A stretch of 64,000 nt of DNA from assembly GCA_964476565.1 (NCBI GenBank), contig CAYZBG010000012.1:1-64000 (forward strand). The letters run 5' to 3'. The notes below the pieces were generated by a model. The model was not told the DNA's origin. It saw only the letters and a program-made list of their open reading frames with translations, and did no database searches. Positions 53,284 to 62,386 of the stretch are shown piece after piece. This DNA is from CAMAXB01 sp964476565. GTDB lineage: Bacteria; Verrucomicrobiota; Verrucomicrobiia; Opitutales; Opitutaceae. The first letter of the stretch is position 1, and each line of letters starts with the position of its first letter. A program made the translations under genes and the position numbers.

Positions 53284-53541
53284 AAGAGATCAACGAGGTC
53301 GGGAGGGTTGAGAGGATCCGGCCGGTGTCTTCCGTCACAGCCAAACCGGGAACGCAGATCCTAACGGTCGCCGCATCCGGAGCAAAGCGTATCCGCTGAT
53401 TTTTCGCGCGCCCCCCGCCCAGGCGGATCGCCCCGACGATGGTGCCAATCACGGGCAGTTTCAGACTCCGGAGACCGGGGCGATCGCCCGGCCTTTATCC
53501 TAAGCCGGCCGACGCGGCGAACCGGGGCACCTCCAGGTCGA

Positions 53542-54414
53542 CTACGTCCCGTGCCGGCCAACGAAGGCGGACGGACTCAAGCCGTGGACCCGTTTGAACA
53601 CCCGTGAAAATTGAAACGGATCCATGCCGAGGCCCTCGGCCACTTCGCGCACCAGAAGATTGCCGGAGTCGAACAGCTCCGCCGCGTGAAACATCTTCCG
53701 CCTCACGAGGTATTCGTAAGGCGGCGGATAGCCAAAGCGGCGAAACAACCGGGTCATGTGATTGGGCGACACATGGCAGGCCTGGGCGACCTGCTCCGCC
53801 GTCACGGTCTCCACGAAGTGCAGGTCGATGTACTCGAGACAGGTACGCAAGGTCTGTCGCGCGCGCGGGTCGGCCGTCGCGGCGTCCGAATCGTCCGCGC
53901 CCAATTTCAGCAGGAGAACATGCAGCTGCAACACGGCGATCTTTCGCGCCTGCGGACGATGCGTGACCCCGTCCTCGATCAGCTGATCGAACGCTGCCCG
54001 CACCTCTTTGCGGTTGGCCACGACCCGGCACTCGCCGGGGTTCATGCGCACGGCCCGCAGCAGATTCGCCGCCTCGCGACCGCCAAAGTTGATGTAGTAC
54101 TTCGACAGGACCCGCTGGGCGCTCGACTCGATCTGATGGGTCATTTCCGGCCCGTAGGCGTAGACGCTGCCGGGCTCCAGCGCGTACGCGCGACGGCCAA
54201 AGACAACCCGCCCCCGCCCTTCCGCCACATACTCCAAGGCCAGCCATGGAAACGAATCGCGTTGGATGAAGTAGTCGGGCGTCGTACGCTCCCACCCCGC
54301 GCAGTACACAAAGAGCTCATCGGCCGGCGCCGTCTTCGCGCCGAAATAAAAGCGCCGCGAGGCCTGAACCTGGCGGGAGAGATAGGGCGGTTGCTCTTGA
54401 TCCAAACCACTCAT
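53542..54414 (-). CDS. AraC family transcriptional regulator
   Basis: A 290-aa regulator. The N-terminal half is a cupin-like ligand-binding domain (LALEYVAEGRGRVVFGRRAYALEPGSVYAYGPEMTHQIES). The C-terminal 100 residues are two helix-turn-helix units: LEYIDLHFVETVTAEQVAQACHVSPNHMTRLFRRFGYPPPYEYLVRRKM and LLVREVAEGLGMDPFQFSRVFKRVHGLSPSAF. AraC proteins usually sense a sugar or related effector and bind tandem direct repeats. The ATG at 54414 is preferred over one 14 codons upstream because those codons overlap the region of the duplicated motif. The regulated genes are not obvious. Confidence 0.92.
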   Translation of the reverse strand: MSGLDQEQPPYLSRQVQASRRFYFGAKTAPADELFVYCAGWERTTPDYFIQRDSFPWLALEYVAEGRGRVVFGRRAYALEPGSVYAYGPEMTHQIESSAQRVLSKYYINFGGREAANLLRAVRMNPGECRVVANRKEVRAAFDQLIEDGVTHRPQARKIAVLQLHVLLLKLGADDSDAATADPRARQTLRTCLEYIDLHFVETVTAEQVAQACHVSPNHMTRLFRRFGYPPPYEYLVRRKMFHAAELFDSGNLLVREVAEGLGMDPFQFSRVFKRVHGLSPSAFVGRHGT

Positions 54415-54447
54415 CGTCACGGCCAGCAACAACCCTGATCTGACGGA

Positions 54448-54527
54448 TTGGGTCAAGAATAGTCATGACCACGTGGAGGGCCGCTGAGCCTGTCTGGTTC
54501 AACCTGGGTTAAGAATACGCCTGACCC
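54448..54527. promoter_or_regulatory. Imperfect tandem direct repeat upstream of araC-type gene (possible operator)
   Basis: TTGGGTCAAGAATAGTCATG at 54448 and CTGGGTTAAGAATACGCCTG at 54504 align over about 20 bp and each continues into ACC/ACCC. The spacing start-to-start is 56 bp, 34-113 bp upstream of the regulator start. Shape and place suit an autoregulatory AraC operator (inference). Confidence 0.6.
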
Positions 54528-54661
54528 AAGCTCACCCGGCTCGCGCACGGAATCATCCAGCGCACGGTGGGGGTCGTTGCCCGCCGTCGCATCGGGTCTT
54601 CATGCCTTCACGCTCCGTCTCACCGGAACTACAGGCCGTGAGGCGCGGGCGGGCGGTGAAG

Positions 54662-55426
54662 TCACGGCCGACCGGCCGTGTCCCGCTCGCGTTCAGCCAT
54701 CTGCCTTGGCCGCGCCGGGTCGCGCACGCCGAGGGTGCCGATCACGGGGAGCTTCAGGGCGAGCCGGGTCGGATTCACGCCGACGACGAGACCGGCGAAA
54801 TTGACCTCGAGTCCTTCGTGCCAGCCCAGGAGCACGCCGGCGGCGCCCCCGACGTTGAGCTGCACCCCGGACCCGGCCGGCGTGCGCGCCACGAAGGGGA
54901 GATCGAGGTAATCTTTGCCCACCGCCAGCGCCGGCAAGTCCACCCGCAGCTCCGGCACCGCCCGCAGCACCTCCGCGACAAAGGTGTTTGAGTTGGGTCC
55001 GGGCCATAGCCGGTACGCTCCGGCATACGCATACTCCGCCACCGCGGCATCGATCCGACGAATCATCGCGTCGACCCCAGGGCCGCGCACGTCGGCCACC
55101 ACCCAGGGCCGGTTGCCGAACCAGGTCATATCCGCCGCGCGCTGGCTGGAGCGCACACTGTTGCCCGTGCGCCGTTGCTGGTAACCCATCACCTCATGCA
55201 CCGTGAACCGCGGCGCACCAGACGGTTTGACGGCGATCCAGGTATGCACCCCGAACGCACCGCGCCAGCCGATGGTGCGTGCCGCGTAGACCTGAATGAC
55301 CGCTTCCGGCGTCGTTGCCGGATCCGGCGCGAGGCCGGCGGGCTCGCGGCTGGCCGTGCGCCAATCCCGCGCTGCGCCCTCACCCGCCAGCAGCAGCATC
55401 ACCACGGCGGTCAGGACATGATTCAT
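54662..55426 (-). CDS. DUF3750 family exported protein
   Basis: A 254-aa protein with a signal peptide (HVLTAVVMLLLAGEGAARDW). Recognisable DUF3750 segments are AARTIGWRGAFGVHTWIAVKPSG, YRLWPGPNSNTFVAEVLRAVPELR and DLPFVARTPAGSGVQLNVGGAAGVLLGWHEGLEVNFAGLVVGV. The GPNSNTF motif and adjacent His suggest a papain-like or NlpC-like catalytic fold (inference); no function is established. The ATG at 55426 starts the signal peptide. It is divergent from the STT3-like gene. Confidence 0.82.
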   Translation of the reverse strand: MNHVLTAVVMLLLAGEGAARDWRTASREPAGLAPDPATTPEAVIQVYAARTIGWRGAFGVHTWIAVKPSGAPRFTVHEVMGYQQRRTGNSVRSSQRAADMTWFGNRPWVVADVRGPGVDAMIRRIDAAVAEYAYAGAYRLWPGPNSNTFVAEVLRAVPELRVDLPALAVGKDYLDLPFVARTPAGSGVQLNVGGAAGVLLGWHEGLEVNFAGLVVGVNPTRLALKLPVIGTLGVRDPARPRQMAERERDTAGRP

Positions 55427-55574
55427 CAAACCAGAAGAGATTCGGAAACGTGGCACGGCGCGAACGTAGCAACGGTTGCCTTGCCGCCAAGCCACGCCGG
55501 CATTTTTTCCGCCGACCCGCGGACGGCCCACCTCCGGACTTGCCCGTCCCGGAGTGAATGCAACGCTCGCCTCG

Positions 55575-57980
55575 ATGCCGCCGTCCCGATTTCTCGATGC
55601 CCGCCGCCTCGGGCCCTGCCTGCTGATTCTGGTCCTGGCGTGGCTTGGTTGGGATACGGCGCGGCGGGCCGGCCATCTGCTGCGTCTTTCGGCCGACTAT
55701 GGGGTCACCGTCGACACTCCGGCGATCGATCCGTATTCTCCCACCGGTTACATGGACGGACGCCGTTCGCTCCTCCTACCGGTCGGGGCGGCGGACGGCG
55801 CCCACTGGGTGATGCAAACGCAGGCCCAGGTCGCCCGCGGCGACTTGCGGGTACGGCACGTCGACTACGATCACGCACCGACCGGTCGCGACGTGCATTG
55901 GGCATCGCTGTTGCGCTGGTGGCTGGCAGGGCTCGCCGCGGTGGATGCCGCCGTCACCGGCCAGCCAATCGGCGCAGCCTTGGAGCGCGCCGCCCTTTGG
56001 TCCGGCCCGGTGATGCTGGCGATCGCCCTGCCCCTGCTCTTCTTGCTCGTGCGCCGCACCGTTTCGCCCGCTGCGGCTGCGCTCGTGCCGGTGGCCGTGA
56101 TGGCCTACCATCCGTTTGCGATCGATTTCCTGGCTGGCCGCGCCGACCACCACGGACTCGCCAACCTGGCCGCGCTGACAGCGGTGCTCGGCTTCGCGCT
56201 CGGCGACCGGCTCCGTCAGCCCTCGTGGTACCAAGTCTCCGCCGTCGCCGCCGGCCTCGGCGTAGGCCTGAGTGCCATGACGCTCGTGCCAATCCTCATC
56301 GGGCTCGGACTCGGCCTGCTCGCCGGCGGTGTGGCGTTCCGCCGGGCTCCGGTGGTGCCGCCCTGGCTGGAATCGCCCCAGCAGGTGCGGCGCTGGGCGC
56401 GGACCGGCGCACTGGTCTGCCTAACCGCCTATGGGATCGAAACCCTGCCCGGTCCCTTCCCGCTGCGGCTCGAGGTCAATCATCCCTGGTACGCCCTTGC
56501 GTGGTGGGGAGCAGGCGAAGGCCTCGCCTTCCTCCTATCCTCGCTGCGGTCTCTTCCGTCAACGCGCGCCCAGAAACTCCGAGCCGCCGCGGGCATGCTC
56601 GTTCTCGTCTCCCTGCCGGTCACCCTCGCCCTGACGCACGCCGACACCTACAAAGTCGCGGATGCCTTTCTGCTCGCCCTGCACCGGGAACACATCGCCG
56701 AGTTTCAGCCGCTCCTCCGCGTGGCCGGAACCCAAGGCCTCTCCCTCGGATTGCTCGGCCTAGTGCTCCCCTTGGCTGCCTGGCTGATGCCCCTGGCGCT
56801 CCTCCGGCGGTCCGGCGTGGCCGCCGATCAGCGTGCCAGCCTCGTCCTGCTCGCAGGTCCGGCCATCCTCACCGTCCTGCTCGGCTGGGTGCAGGTACGC
56901 TGGCTCGGCCTTGCCTTCGCGACCGGGCTGCCGCTCCTGCTCGTCGCCGGGACTGCGCTTCCGAACCACCGACGACCGTGGGTGAGTCTTGCGTTGGTTG
57001 CCTTGCTCCTGCCGGGCCTAGCGGCCGCCGTACAGCGCACGCTCCACGCGGACGACGTGGCCGTCGAGGACCTGCGTCGTCTCGCCGAGCGTGATCTTGC
57101 CCACTGGCTTCGGCTGCGCGCTGGCTCCGCCCCCGTGGTGGTAGCGGCCCCACCGGGTCTGACCACCCGGCTGATCTATCACGGTAGCCTCCGTGGTCTG
57201 GGCACGTTGTATTGGGAAAACGACGACGGACTCCGCCGTCTGGCCGACTTTTATGCCGCCCGCAGCGACGACGAGGCGTGGCAGATCGCCCGCGACACCG
57301 GCCTCACCCATGTCGTGTTCGCCTCGTGGGACGCCTTTGAGATTCCGCTGATCCACTTGCGTCGCGGCGAGGCGGGACGCACGACCCTGCCCGACGACGC
57401 CTTCCTTGTCCGCCTGCTGCAAGCGCCCGTGCCGCCGCCCTGGCTGCAGGCACTGCCGTTCCCGCTGCCTCCGCATCCCGCCCTCCAGGGAGCGGAGTTG
57501 CGCGTCTGGCAGGTCGTGGCGCCCGTCTCGCCCGCGCGCGCGGCCAACGCCGCCGTCCGCGCGTCGCTTGAGAACGGCCGCGCCGACCTCGCAGCCAAAC
57601 TGGCCCCGCAGCTCGCCGCCCACGCCCCGGAGATCGCCGGCCTGCTGGGTCAGGCCACGCTCGCCGCCACCGCGCGTGACGAACGCGCCTTCGTCCCCGT
57701 GCTCCGTTCCCTGCAGTCGAAGCTCGATCAGGCCGGCACCCTTTCGCTGGGCGAACGCCTCCAACTGGTGTCCGTGCTCGCTCTCGGGCGCGACTTCGAG
57801 ACCGCCCGCGAACACCTGCGCCTGGCCCTCGCCGCCAGCACGGATGCGGATGTGCGCCGCCTGAGCATGGGGCAGCTCGCCGACCTCCTCTCGCTGTGCG
57901 ACGCGCTCGCCCCCTACGACTTGCGCCCCGACCTGCGGGAACTCACACGCACCCTGCTGCCTCCGGCGCGCCGGCCCTAG
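55575..57980 (+). CDS. STT3/PglB-like GT-C membrane protein
   Basis: An 801-aa polytopic protein with about twelve helices in residues 1-500 and a soluble C-terminal part. The first periplasmic loop has VDYDHAPTGRDVHWASL (acidic D97/D99) and the fourth-region loop has LAGRADHHGLANLAALTAVLG (D191-H192-H193), which correspond to the first and second DxD/DHH-like motifs of oligosaccharyltransferases of the STT3/AglB/PglB family. No obvious WWDYG motif is seen in the C-terminal part, so glycan transfer to protein is not proven. It is divergent from the DUF3750 gene and converges on the first TMTC-like gene. Confidence 0.75.
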   Translation: MPPSRFLDARRLGPCLLILVLAWLGWDTARRAGHLLRLSADYGVTVDTPAIDPYSPTGYMDGRRSLLLPVGAADGAHWVMQTQAQVARGDLRVRHVDYDHAPTGRDVHWASLLRWWLAGLAAVDAAVTGQPIGAALERAALWSGPVMLAIALPLLFLLVRRTVSPAAAALVPVAVMAYHPFAIDFLAGRADHHGLANLAALTAVLGFALGDRLRQPSWYQVSAVAAGLGVGLSAMTLVPILIGLGLGLLAGGVAFRRAPVVPPWLESPQQVRRWARTGALVCLTAYGIETLPGPFPLRLEVNHPWYALAWWGAGEGLAFLLSSLRSLPSTRAQKLRAAAGMLVLVSLPVTLALTHADTYKVADAFLLALHREHIAEFQPLLRVAGTQGLSLGLLGLVLPLAAWLMPLALLRRSGVAADQRASLVLLAGPAILTVLLGWVQVRWLGLAFATGLPLLLVAGTALPNHRRPWVSLALVALLLPGLAAAVQRTLHADDVAVEDLRRLAERDLAHWLRLRAGSAPVVVAAPPGLTTRLIYHGSLRGLGTLYWENDDGLRRLADFYAARSDDEAWQIARDTGLTHVVFASWDAFEIPLIHLRRGEAGRTTLPDDAFLVRLLQAPVPPPWLQALPFPLPPHPALQGAELRVWQVVAPVSPARAANAAVRASLENGRADLAAKLAPQLAAHAPEIAGLLGQATLAATARDERAFVPVLRSLQSKLDQAGTLSLGERLQLVSVLALGRDFETAREHLRLALAASTDADVRRLSMGQLADLLSLCDALAPYDLRPDLRELTRTLLPPARRP

Positions 57981-57985
57981 CCCCG

Positions 57986-60217
57986 TCAGCGTCCGCCGCG
58001 GAGGTTGCGCAACATCGTCGCCGCCGGCGCGAACTCCGGCTGAAGGCGAAGCGCCTCCTCGAACCGCGCGCGGGCCTCCGTCCATCGATTGACCAGGAGC
58101 AGGGCGTAACCGACGTTGTAGTGCTGCTGCGGATCCTGCGGACGTAGTGCCAGGGCCCGCTCGTAGGCCGCGAGCGCCTCATCCGGACGCCGGGCCGACA
58201 GCAGTGCGGTCCCCAGATTGGCGAACGCCTCCACCGACTCCGGATGCGCTCGGGTCAGCGCCTGCAGTTCAGCGACGGAGCGCTCGAGGGCGCCGGACTG
58301 ACCGAGGGCAATACCGAGATTCAGCCGGGCCGCAAAGAAGTCCGGCGCGAGGCGAACCGCCTCTTCGTACGCGGCGATGGACTCCGTCAGCCGGCCCTGC
58401 GCCGCAGCGACCAGTCCCTGATGGTAGGCAAACTCCGCCACCCCGGGCGCCAAGGCACGCGCCTGCTGCAAGTCCGCGTCTGCCCCGGCCACATCGTTCG
58501 CGCGCAGGCGGACGAGGCCGCGGTTCGACCACGCCTGCGCCCAGCCGGGACGCAGCGCCAGGGCCTCCGAGTATCGGGCAAGTGCCTCATCGAGGCGTCC
58601 CGCCTCGGCATACAACACGCCAAGATGAAAGTGCGCCTCAGCCGACGGCGGTGGGTACCGCACCGCCTGCTCCAACGCCGCCCTCGCCTCGTCCGCCCGT
58701 CCCAACCAGATGAGCGCAAGCCCGCGGTTCAGATGGGCGAGTGCAAACTCCGGGATCAGGGCCACCGCCGCGTCAAAACCCGGGAGTGCTGCCTCGACCT
58801 CGCCAAGACGAAACCGGGCCAGACCCAGGTTGAAATGAGCCTGCGCGTTGCGCGGATCCCGCCGCACTGCCTCGGCGTAATGCCCAACCGCCTCGGCGTC
58901 GCGGCCCGCCTGCTGCACCACCCGGCCGAGGTTGTTGTGCGCCCGCGCGTTGCCCGGACGCTTCGCGATCGTATCACGCCAGAGGGCCTCCTCGTTGGCG
59001 TACACGGCATTGCGCTGGTTCGTGAGCGCGATCCCGCCGAGCGCCAGGACGCCGATTCCCGCCAGCAGGCTGCGGGGCGGGAGACGGACGGCCAAGCCGG
59101 CCACCAACGCGATCAGGACGGCGGCAAGCGGCAGGTACATCCGATGCTCAACGATTGCCTGCACCACGCTCGGGACCAGCGTCGTCGGCGCCAGCAATCC
59201 GATGAAGGCCACGCCCAGAAACCCCACACCGCTGCGCCGTATCCACGCCATCATCACTGCACCCACCAATCCCGCGAGCGGCAGGGCCTGGAGCACCGCC
59301 ACCCTCCACGGCACCGGGGTGGGCGGGCCGTAGTCGAAGATCAACGGAGCTGGCCAAACCGTGCGTTCCAGGTACCGCAGCCACGCCTCCGGCTGGGTGG
59401 CGAGGTAGTCGGTCCACGCCAGTGACACACCCCATCCCATCGTGTCGCCGCGATTGCCCCCGGTGCCGAGAACCCACCCAGCAAGCGGCAGCCACGCGGT
59501 GAGGAGGGCCGCATAGACACCGGCCCGGGCGCGAAGCGCCGCGCCCAGGCTGCCGGCCACAAAGGTGCGGTCATAGGCCAAGGCGAGCACCGGGATGAGC
59601 ACCGCGACCTCCTTGGTCGCCACCGCCAGCCAGGACGCCAACGTGGCCGCGATCCACCAGCGCCCGGGTCGCGACGAATGCAGGCCGCGGGCAAACGCAT
59701 AGAGCGCCCCGAGTACGCCGAGTCCCATGAGGGATTCCGCCCGCTGCACCACATAGGTCACCGACTCCGTTTGCAGCGGATGCACCGCCCAGAGCAGCGC
59801 CGCCCCGACGGCGACCAACGCTGCACGCTCCGGTCGCTGCGACGCCAGCGTCAGCCGCACCAGCAGATAAAGTATCACCGCCGCCGCACCATGGATCAGG
59901 AGATTGACGAGATGATAGCTCCACACCTCGAGTCCGCTCACCGCATAGTTGACCGCGAAGGACAGGTTGAGCAACGGACGACCGCTCACGGTCAATCCGC
60001 CCTCCGCCGGCGGCGTCAGCGGACCGCTCAACGGCCAAAGCGAACGGAGCGTGGGGTTCTCGACGATGGAGGCGACGTCATCGAACAGGAACGGGACCGC
60101 GAAGCTGTTGGCATAGGCCGCCAGGGTAGCGAGGGCGATCAGCCCCACGGCCGCGGGCGTCGACTCCACCCAACGCGGCACCGGCGACGATGCAGGTCGA
60201 ACCGGATCAGCGCTCAC
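57986..60217 (-). CDS. TMTC-like GT-C glycosyltransferase with C-terminal TPRs (1)
   Basis: A 743-aa protein. The N-terminal 400 residues form a polytopic GT-C domain: AVPFLFDDVASIVENPTL (acidic pair in the first periplasmic loop), GRPLLNLSFAVNYAVSGLEVWSYHLVNLLIHGAAAV and WAVHPLQTESVTYVVQRAESLMGL, the layout of TMTC O-mannosyltransferase-like proteins. Residues about 430-740 are roughly nine TPR units (for example GNARAHNNLGRVVQQAGRDAEAVGHYAEAVRRDP). It starts with GTG at 60217 and overlaps the end of the preceding paralogue by 11 bp, so both are translated from one transcript. Confidence 0.85.
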   Translation of the reverse strand: MSADPVRPASSPVPRWVESTPAAVGLIALATLAAYANSFAVPFLFDDVASIVENPTLRSLWPLSGPLTPPAEGGLTVSGRPLLNLSFAVNYAVSGLEVWSYHLVNLLIHGAAAVILYLLVRLTLASQRPERAALVAVGAALLWAVHPLQTESVTYVVQRAESLMGLGVLGALYAFARGLHSSRPGRWWIAATLASWLAVATKEVAVLIPVLALAYDRTFVAGSLGAALRARAGVYAALLTAWLPLAGWVLGTGGNRGDTMGWGVSLAWTDYLATQPEAWLRYLERTVWPAPLIFDYGPPTPVPWRVAVLQALPLAGLVGAVMMAWIRRSGVGFLGVAFIGLLAPTTLVPSVVQAIVEHRMYLPLAAVLIALVAGLAVRLPPRSLLAGIGVLALGGIALTNQRNAVYANEEALWRDTIAKRPGNARAHNNLGRVVQQAGRDAEAVGHYAEAVRRDPRNAQAHFNLGLARFRLGEVEAALPGFDAAVALIPEFALAHLNRGLALIWLGRADEARAALEQAVRYPPPSAEAHFHLGVLYAEAGRLDEALARYSEALALRPGWAQAWSNRGLVRLRANDVAGADADLQQARALAPGVAEFAYHQGLVAAAQGRLTESIAAYEEAVRLAPDFFAARLNLGIALGQSGALERSVAELQALTRAHPESVEAFANLGTALLSARRPDEALAAYERALALRPQDPQQHYNVGYALLLVNRWTEARARFEEALRLQPEFAPAATMLRNLRGGR

Positions 60218-62273
60218 GGCGGCTCCGTTCGCGCTGGAGTTCGAGCGCGTAGGCGAGGTTCTCCTGCACCCGGCGATCGCCGGGTTGGCGCACGAGGATT
60301 TCCCGATAGTGCACGATGGCCTCGTCGACTTGGCCGAGCATCAGCAGGGCGTTTGCGAGGTTGTTGCGCGCCGGGATGAAGGCCGGGTTGAGGGCCACCG
60401 CACGGCGAAAATGACCCAAGGCAGTGACGAGGTCCTCCGCCGACGCCGCCAGGTTGCCAAGCAGGAACAGGACCTCGACATCCTCCGGGGCGCGCCGTCG
60501 CGCCTCATTGGCTGCTCGCTCGGCTCCGGCCCGGTTGCCGGCAGACACCTCCGCCTGCGCGAGGTCGAGCCAAGTCCGGATACGGTTCGGATTCAGGCGC
60601 GCGGCCAACGTGAGGTGGCGCACCGCCCCCCGCACATCGCCCTGCCGGCCCAGCGCCGAGGCTAGGTTCAAGTGGACGTCCTCGGCCTCCGGCTCGACCC
60701 GTAACGCCGCCTCGTAGTGGCCGACGGCCTCCGCCAGACGGTCCGCCGCAGCGAGGGCGTTGCCCAGATTCACCCGGGCGTTGGCATTGCTCGGCTCGAG
60801 CTGCACCGCCCGCTCCGCCTGCACAATGGCTTCCGGCGTACGTCCCAGCCGGAGCAGCGAGGCGCTCAGATTCAACCGGATCGGCGCGCGGTCGGGCGCG
60901 AGTGCCACCGCCTGCTCGAAGGCTGCGACCGCGCCGGTGTCGTCCCCGCGTTCAGCGCGCAGCGAACCCACTGTCGCATGGGCGCGAAAGTTCGCCGGCC
61001 AGTCCGTGGCCGTCTGGGTCCACAGCGTCAGCTCATCGTGGTAATCGAGGTTGCGCAGGTGAGTGGCCGCACCCGCCACCGCGGCCAGCGGCAGCATCAC
61101 CAGCAGTCCGCGGCGACCGCCCAGGCGGTAGACCAAAAGAACCACGCCGACCACCAGGGCGGCGAGCGGGAGGTACATGCGGTGCTCCGCCATCGGCTGG
61201 GTAGCCACGGGCACCACACTCGAACTCGGGGCCAGAATGAGGAAGAACCATGCCCCGGGCAGCGCGAGCACGGGACGGCGGATCACCGCCCAGACGGTAG
61301 CCAGCACGGCGGCGGTGAGCACGACAAACGGCAGCGCGACGGCGCCGAAACCGGGCGCGAGCCACGTGCCATAGTCAAACACCAGCGGCGAGGGCCAGAA
61401 GGCGAGGCGGATGTAGTGAACGATCGCATACGCCTGGGTCAACAGGTAGGTCCACGGGTTGACGTCGACCGAGAAACCCGCCGATCCGCCGCGGCCCCCC
61501 GTGCCCGCGACGAGCACGGCGAGGAGCACCCAGCTGCTGAGCAAGGCGGCATGGAGCCGGCCGCGGCGCGACCACACCTCACGCCAGCCGCCCGTGGCCA
61601 CCAGGGCGCGGTCGTAGAGCAGGACCAGCAGCGGAGCGGCGTACGCGGTCTCCTTGGTCGCGACCCCGAGCCAGGCACAGGCGACCGCGAGCGCCGGCCA
61701 ACGCCGTTGGGCCGGGCAATCCACCGCCCGGGCAAACGCATACAACACGAGCAGCAGCCAGAGACCGCCCAGCGATTCGACGCGTTGCACCACGTAGGTG
61801 ACCGACTCGGTCTGGAGCGGGTGCAGGCCCCACCCCAGTGCGACGGCACCGGCGAGCCAGTCGGCATCGCGACCGAACCGCGGCGCGAGCCCCGGCCGGC
61901 GAAAGGTAAGGTTGAGCCAGCCGTAGAGCACCAGCGTGGCAGCCACGTGCACGGCGAGGTTGAAGGCGTGGTAGCTCCACGGATGAACGCCGCTGAGCGC
62001 GTGGTTCAGCGCGAGGGTGAGATTGGCCACCGGACGCCCGCCCAGGGTGCCGGCCTGCTCGCCTGGGTACAGCAGGAGCTGGTCAAGGCGCCAGCCGGCC
62101 GCGAAGGTCGGGTTTTCCAGAATCGCCGCCCGGTCGTCGAAGACAAAGACTCCGCCGAAACTCGAAACGTAGGCGGCCACGACGGCCAGGACGAGTCCGG
62201 CCGGGATCAGGCGCCCGGCTTGGCGCGGCGACATCGGCGTCGGGGCGGCGGGACTGCGCGCGGCGTTCGACAT
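60207..62273 (-). CDS. TMTC-like GT-C glycosyltransferase with C-terminal TPRs (2)
   Basis: A 688-aa paralogue of its downstream neighbour with the same motifs: GVFVFDDRAAILENPTF, GRPVANLTLALNHALSGVHPWSYHAFNLAVHVAATL and LGWGLHPLQTESVTYVVQRVESLGGLW, then PMAEHRMYLPLAALVVG in a late helix. The C-terminal TPR region (residues about 440-680) is shorter, with six to seven units. The ATG at 62273 is chosen because it precedes a short cytoplasmic leader. The tandem arrangement points to a duplication. Confidence 0.86.
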   Translation of the reverse strand: MSNAARSPAAPTPMSPRQAGRLIPAGLVLAVVAAYVSSFGGVFVFDDRAAILENPTFAAGWRLDQLLLYPGEQAGTLGGRPVANLTLALNHALSGVHPWSYHAFNLAVHVAATLVLYGWLNLTFRRPGLAPRFGRDADWLAGAVALGWGLHPLQTESVTYVVQRVESLGGLWLLLVLYAFARAVDCPAQRRWPALAVACAWLGVATKETAYAAPLLVLLYDRALVATGGWREVWSRRGRLHAALLSSWVLLAVLVAGTGGRGGSAGFSVDVNPWTYLLTQAYAIVHYIRLAFWPSPLVFDYGTWLAPGFGAVALPFVVLTAAVLATVWAVIRRPVLALPGAWFFLILAPSSSVVPVATQPMAEHRMYLPLAALVVGVVLLVYRLGGRRGLLVMLPLAAVAGAATHLRNLDYHDELTLWTQTATDWPANFRAHATVGSLRAERGDDTGAVAAFEQAVALAPDRAPIRLNLSASLLRLGRTPEAIVQAERAVQLEPSNANARVNLGNALAAADRLAEAVGHYEAALRVEPEAEDVHLNLASALGRQGDVRGAVRHLTLAARLNPNRIRTWLDLAQAEVSAGNRAGAERAANEARRRAPEDVEVLFLLGNLAASAEDLVTALGHFRRAVALNPAFIPARNNLANALLMLGQVDEAIVHYREILVRQPGDRRVQENLAYALELQRERSRRER

Positions 62274-62331
62274 GGGCGAGACTACAACATCCGGGCTGCT
62301 GCGGGACAAGGGCGTCGCGGTCGGGAACGCA

Positions 62332-62359
62332 AACGCCCCCGCCTTGCGGCGGGGGCGTT
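62332..62359 (-). terminator. Probable terminator of the TonB-dependent receptor gene
   Basis: A 12-bp perfect inverted repeat AACGCCCCCGCC / GGCGGGGGCGTT (62332-62343, 62348-62359) with a 4-nt loop, 27 bp after the receptor stop. On the minus strand it ends GTTTGCGTT, a weak T-rich end. Confidence 0.6.
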
Positions 62360-62386
62360 GCACACATCACCAAACCAAGGGAAGAC

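Noticed and set aside
55175..57094. A 639-codon plus-strand frame
   Set aside because: Runs out of the DUF3750 gene into the STT3-like gene in another frame and has Arg/Pro-rich shadow composition.
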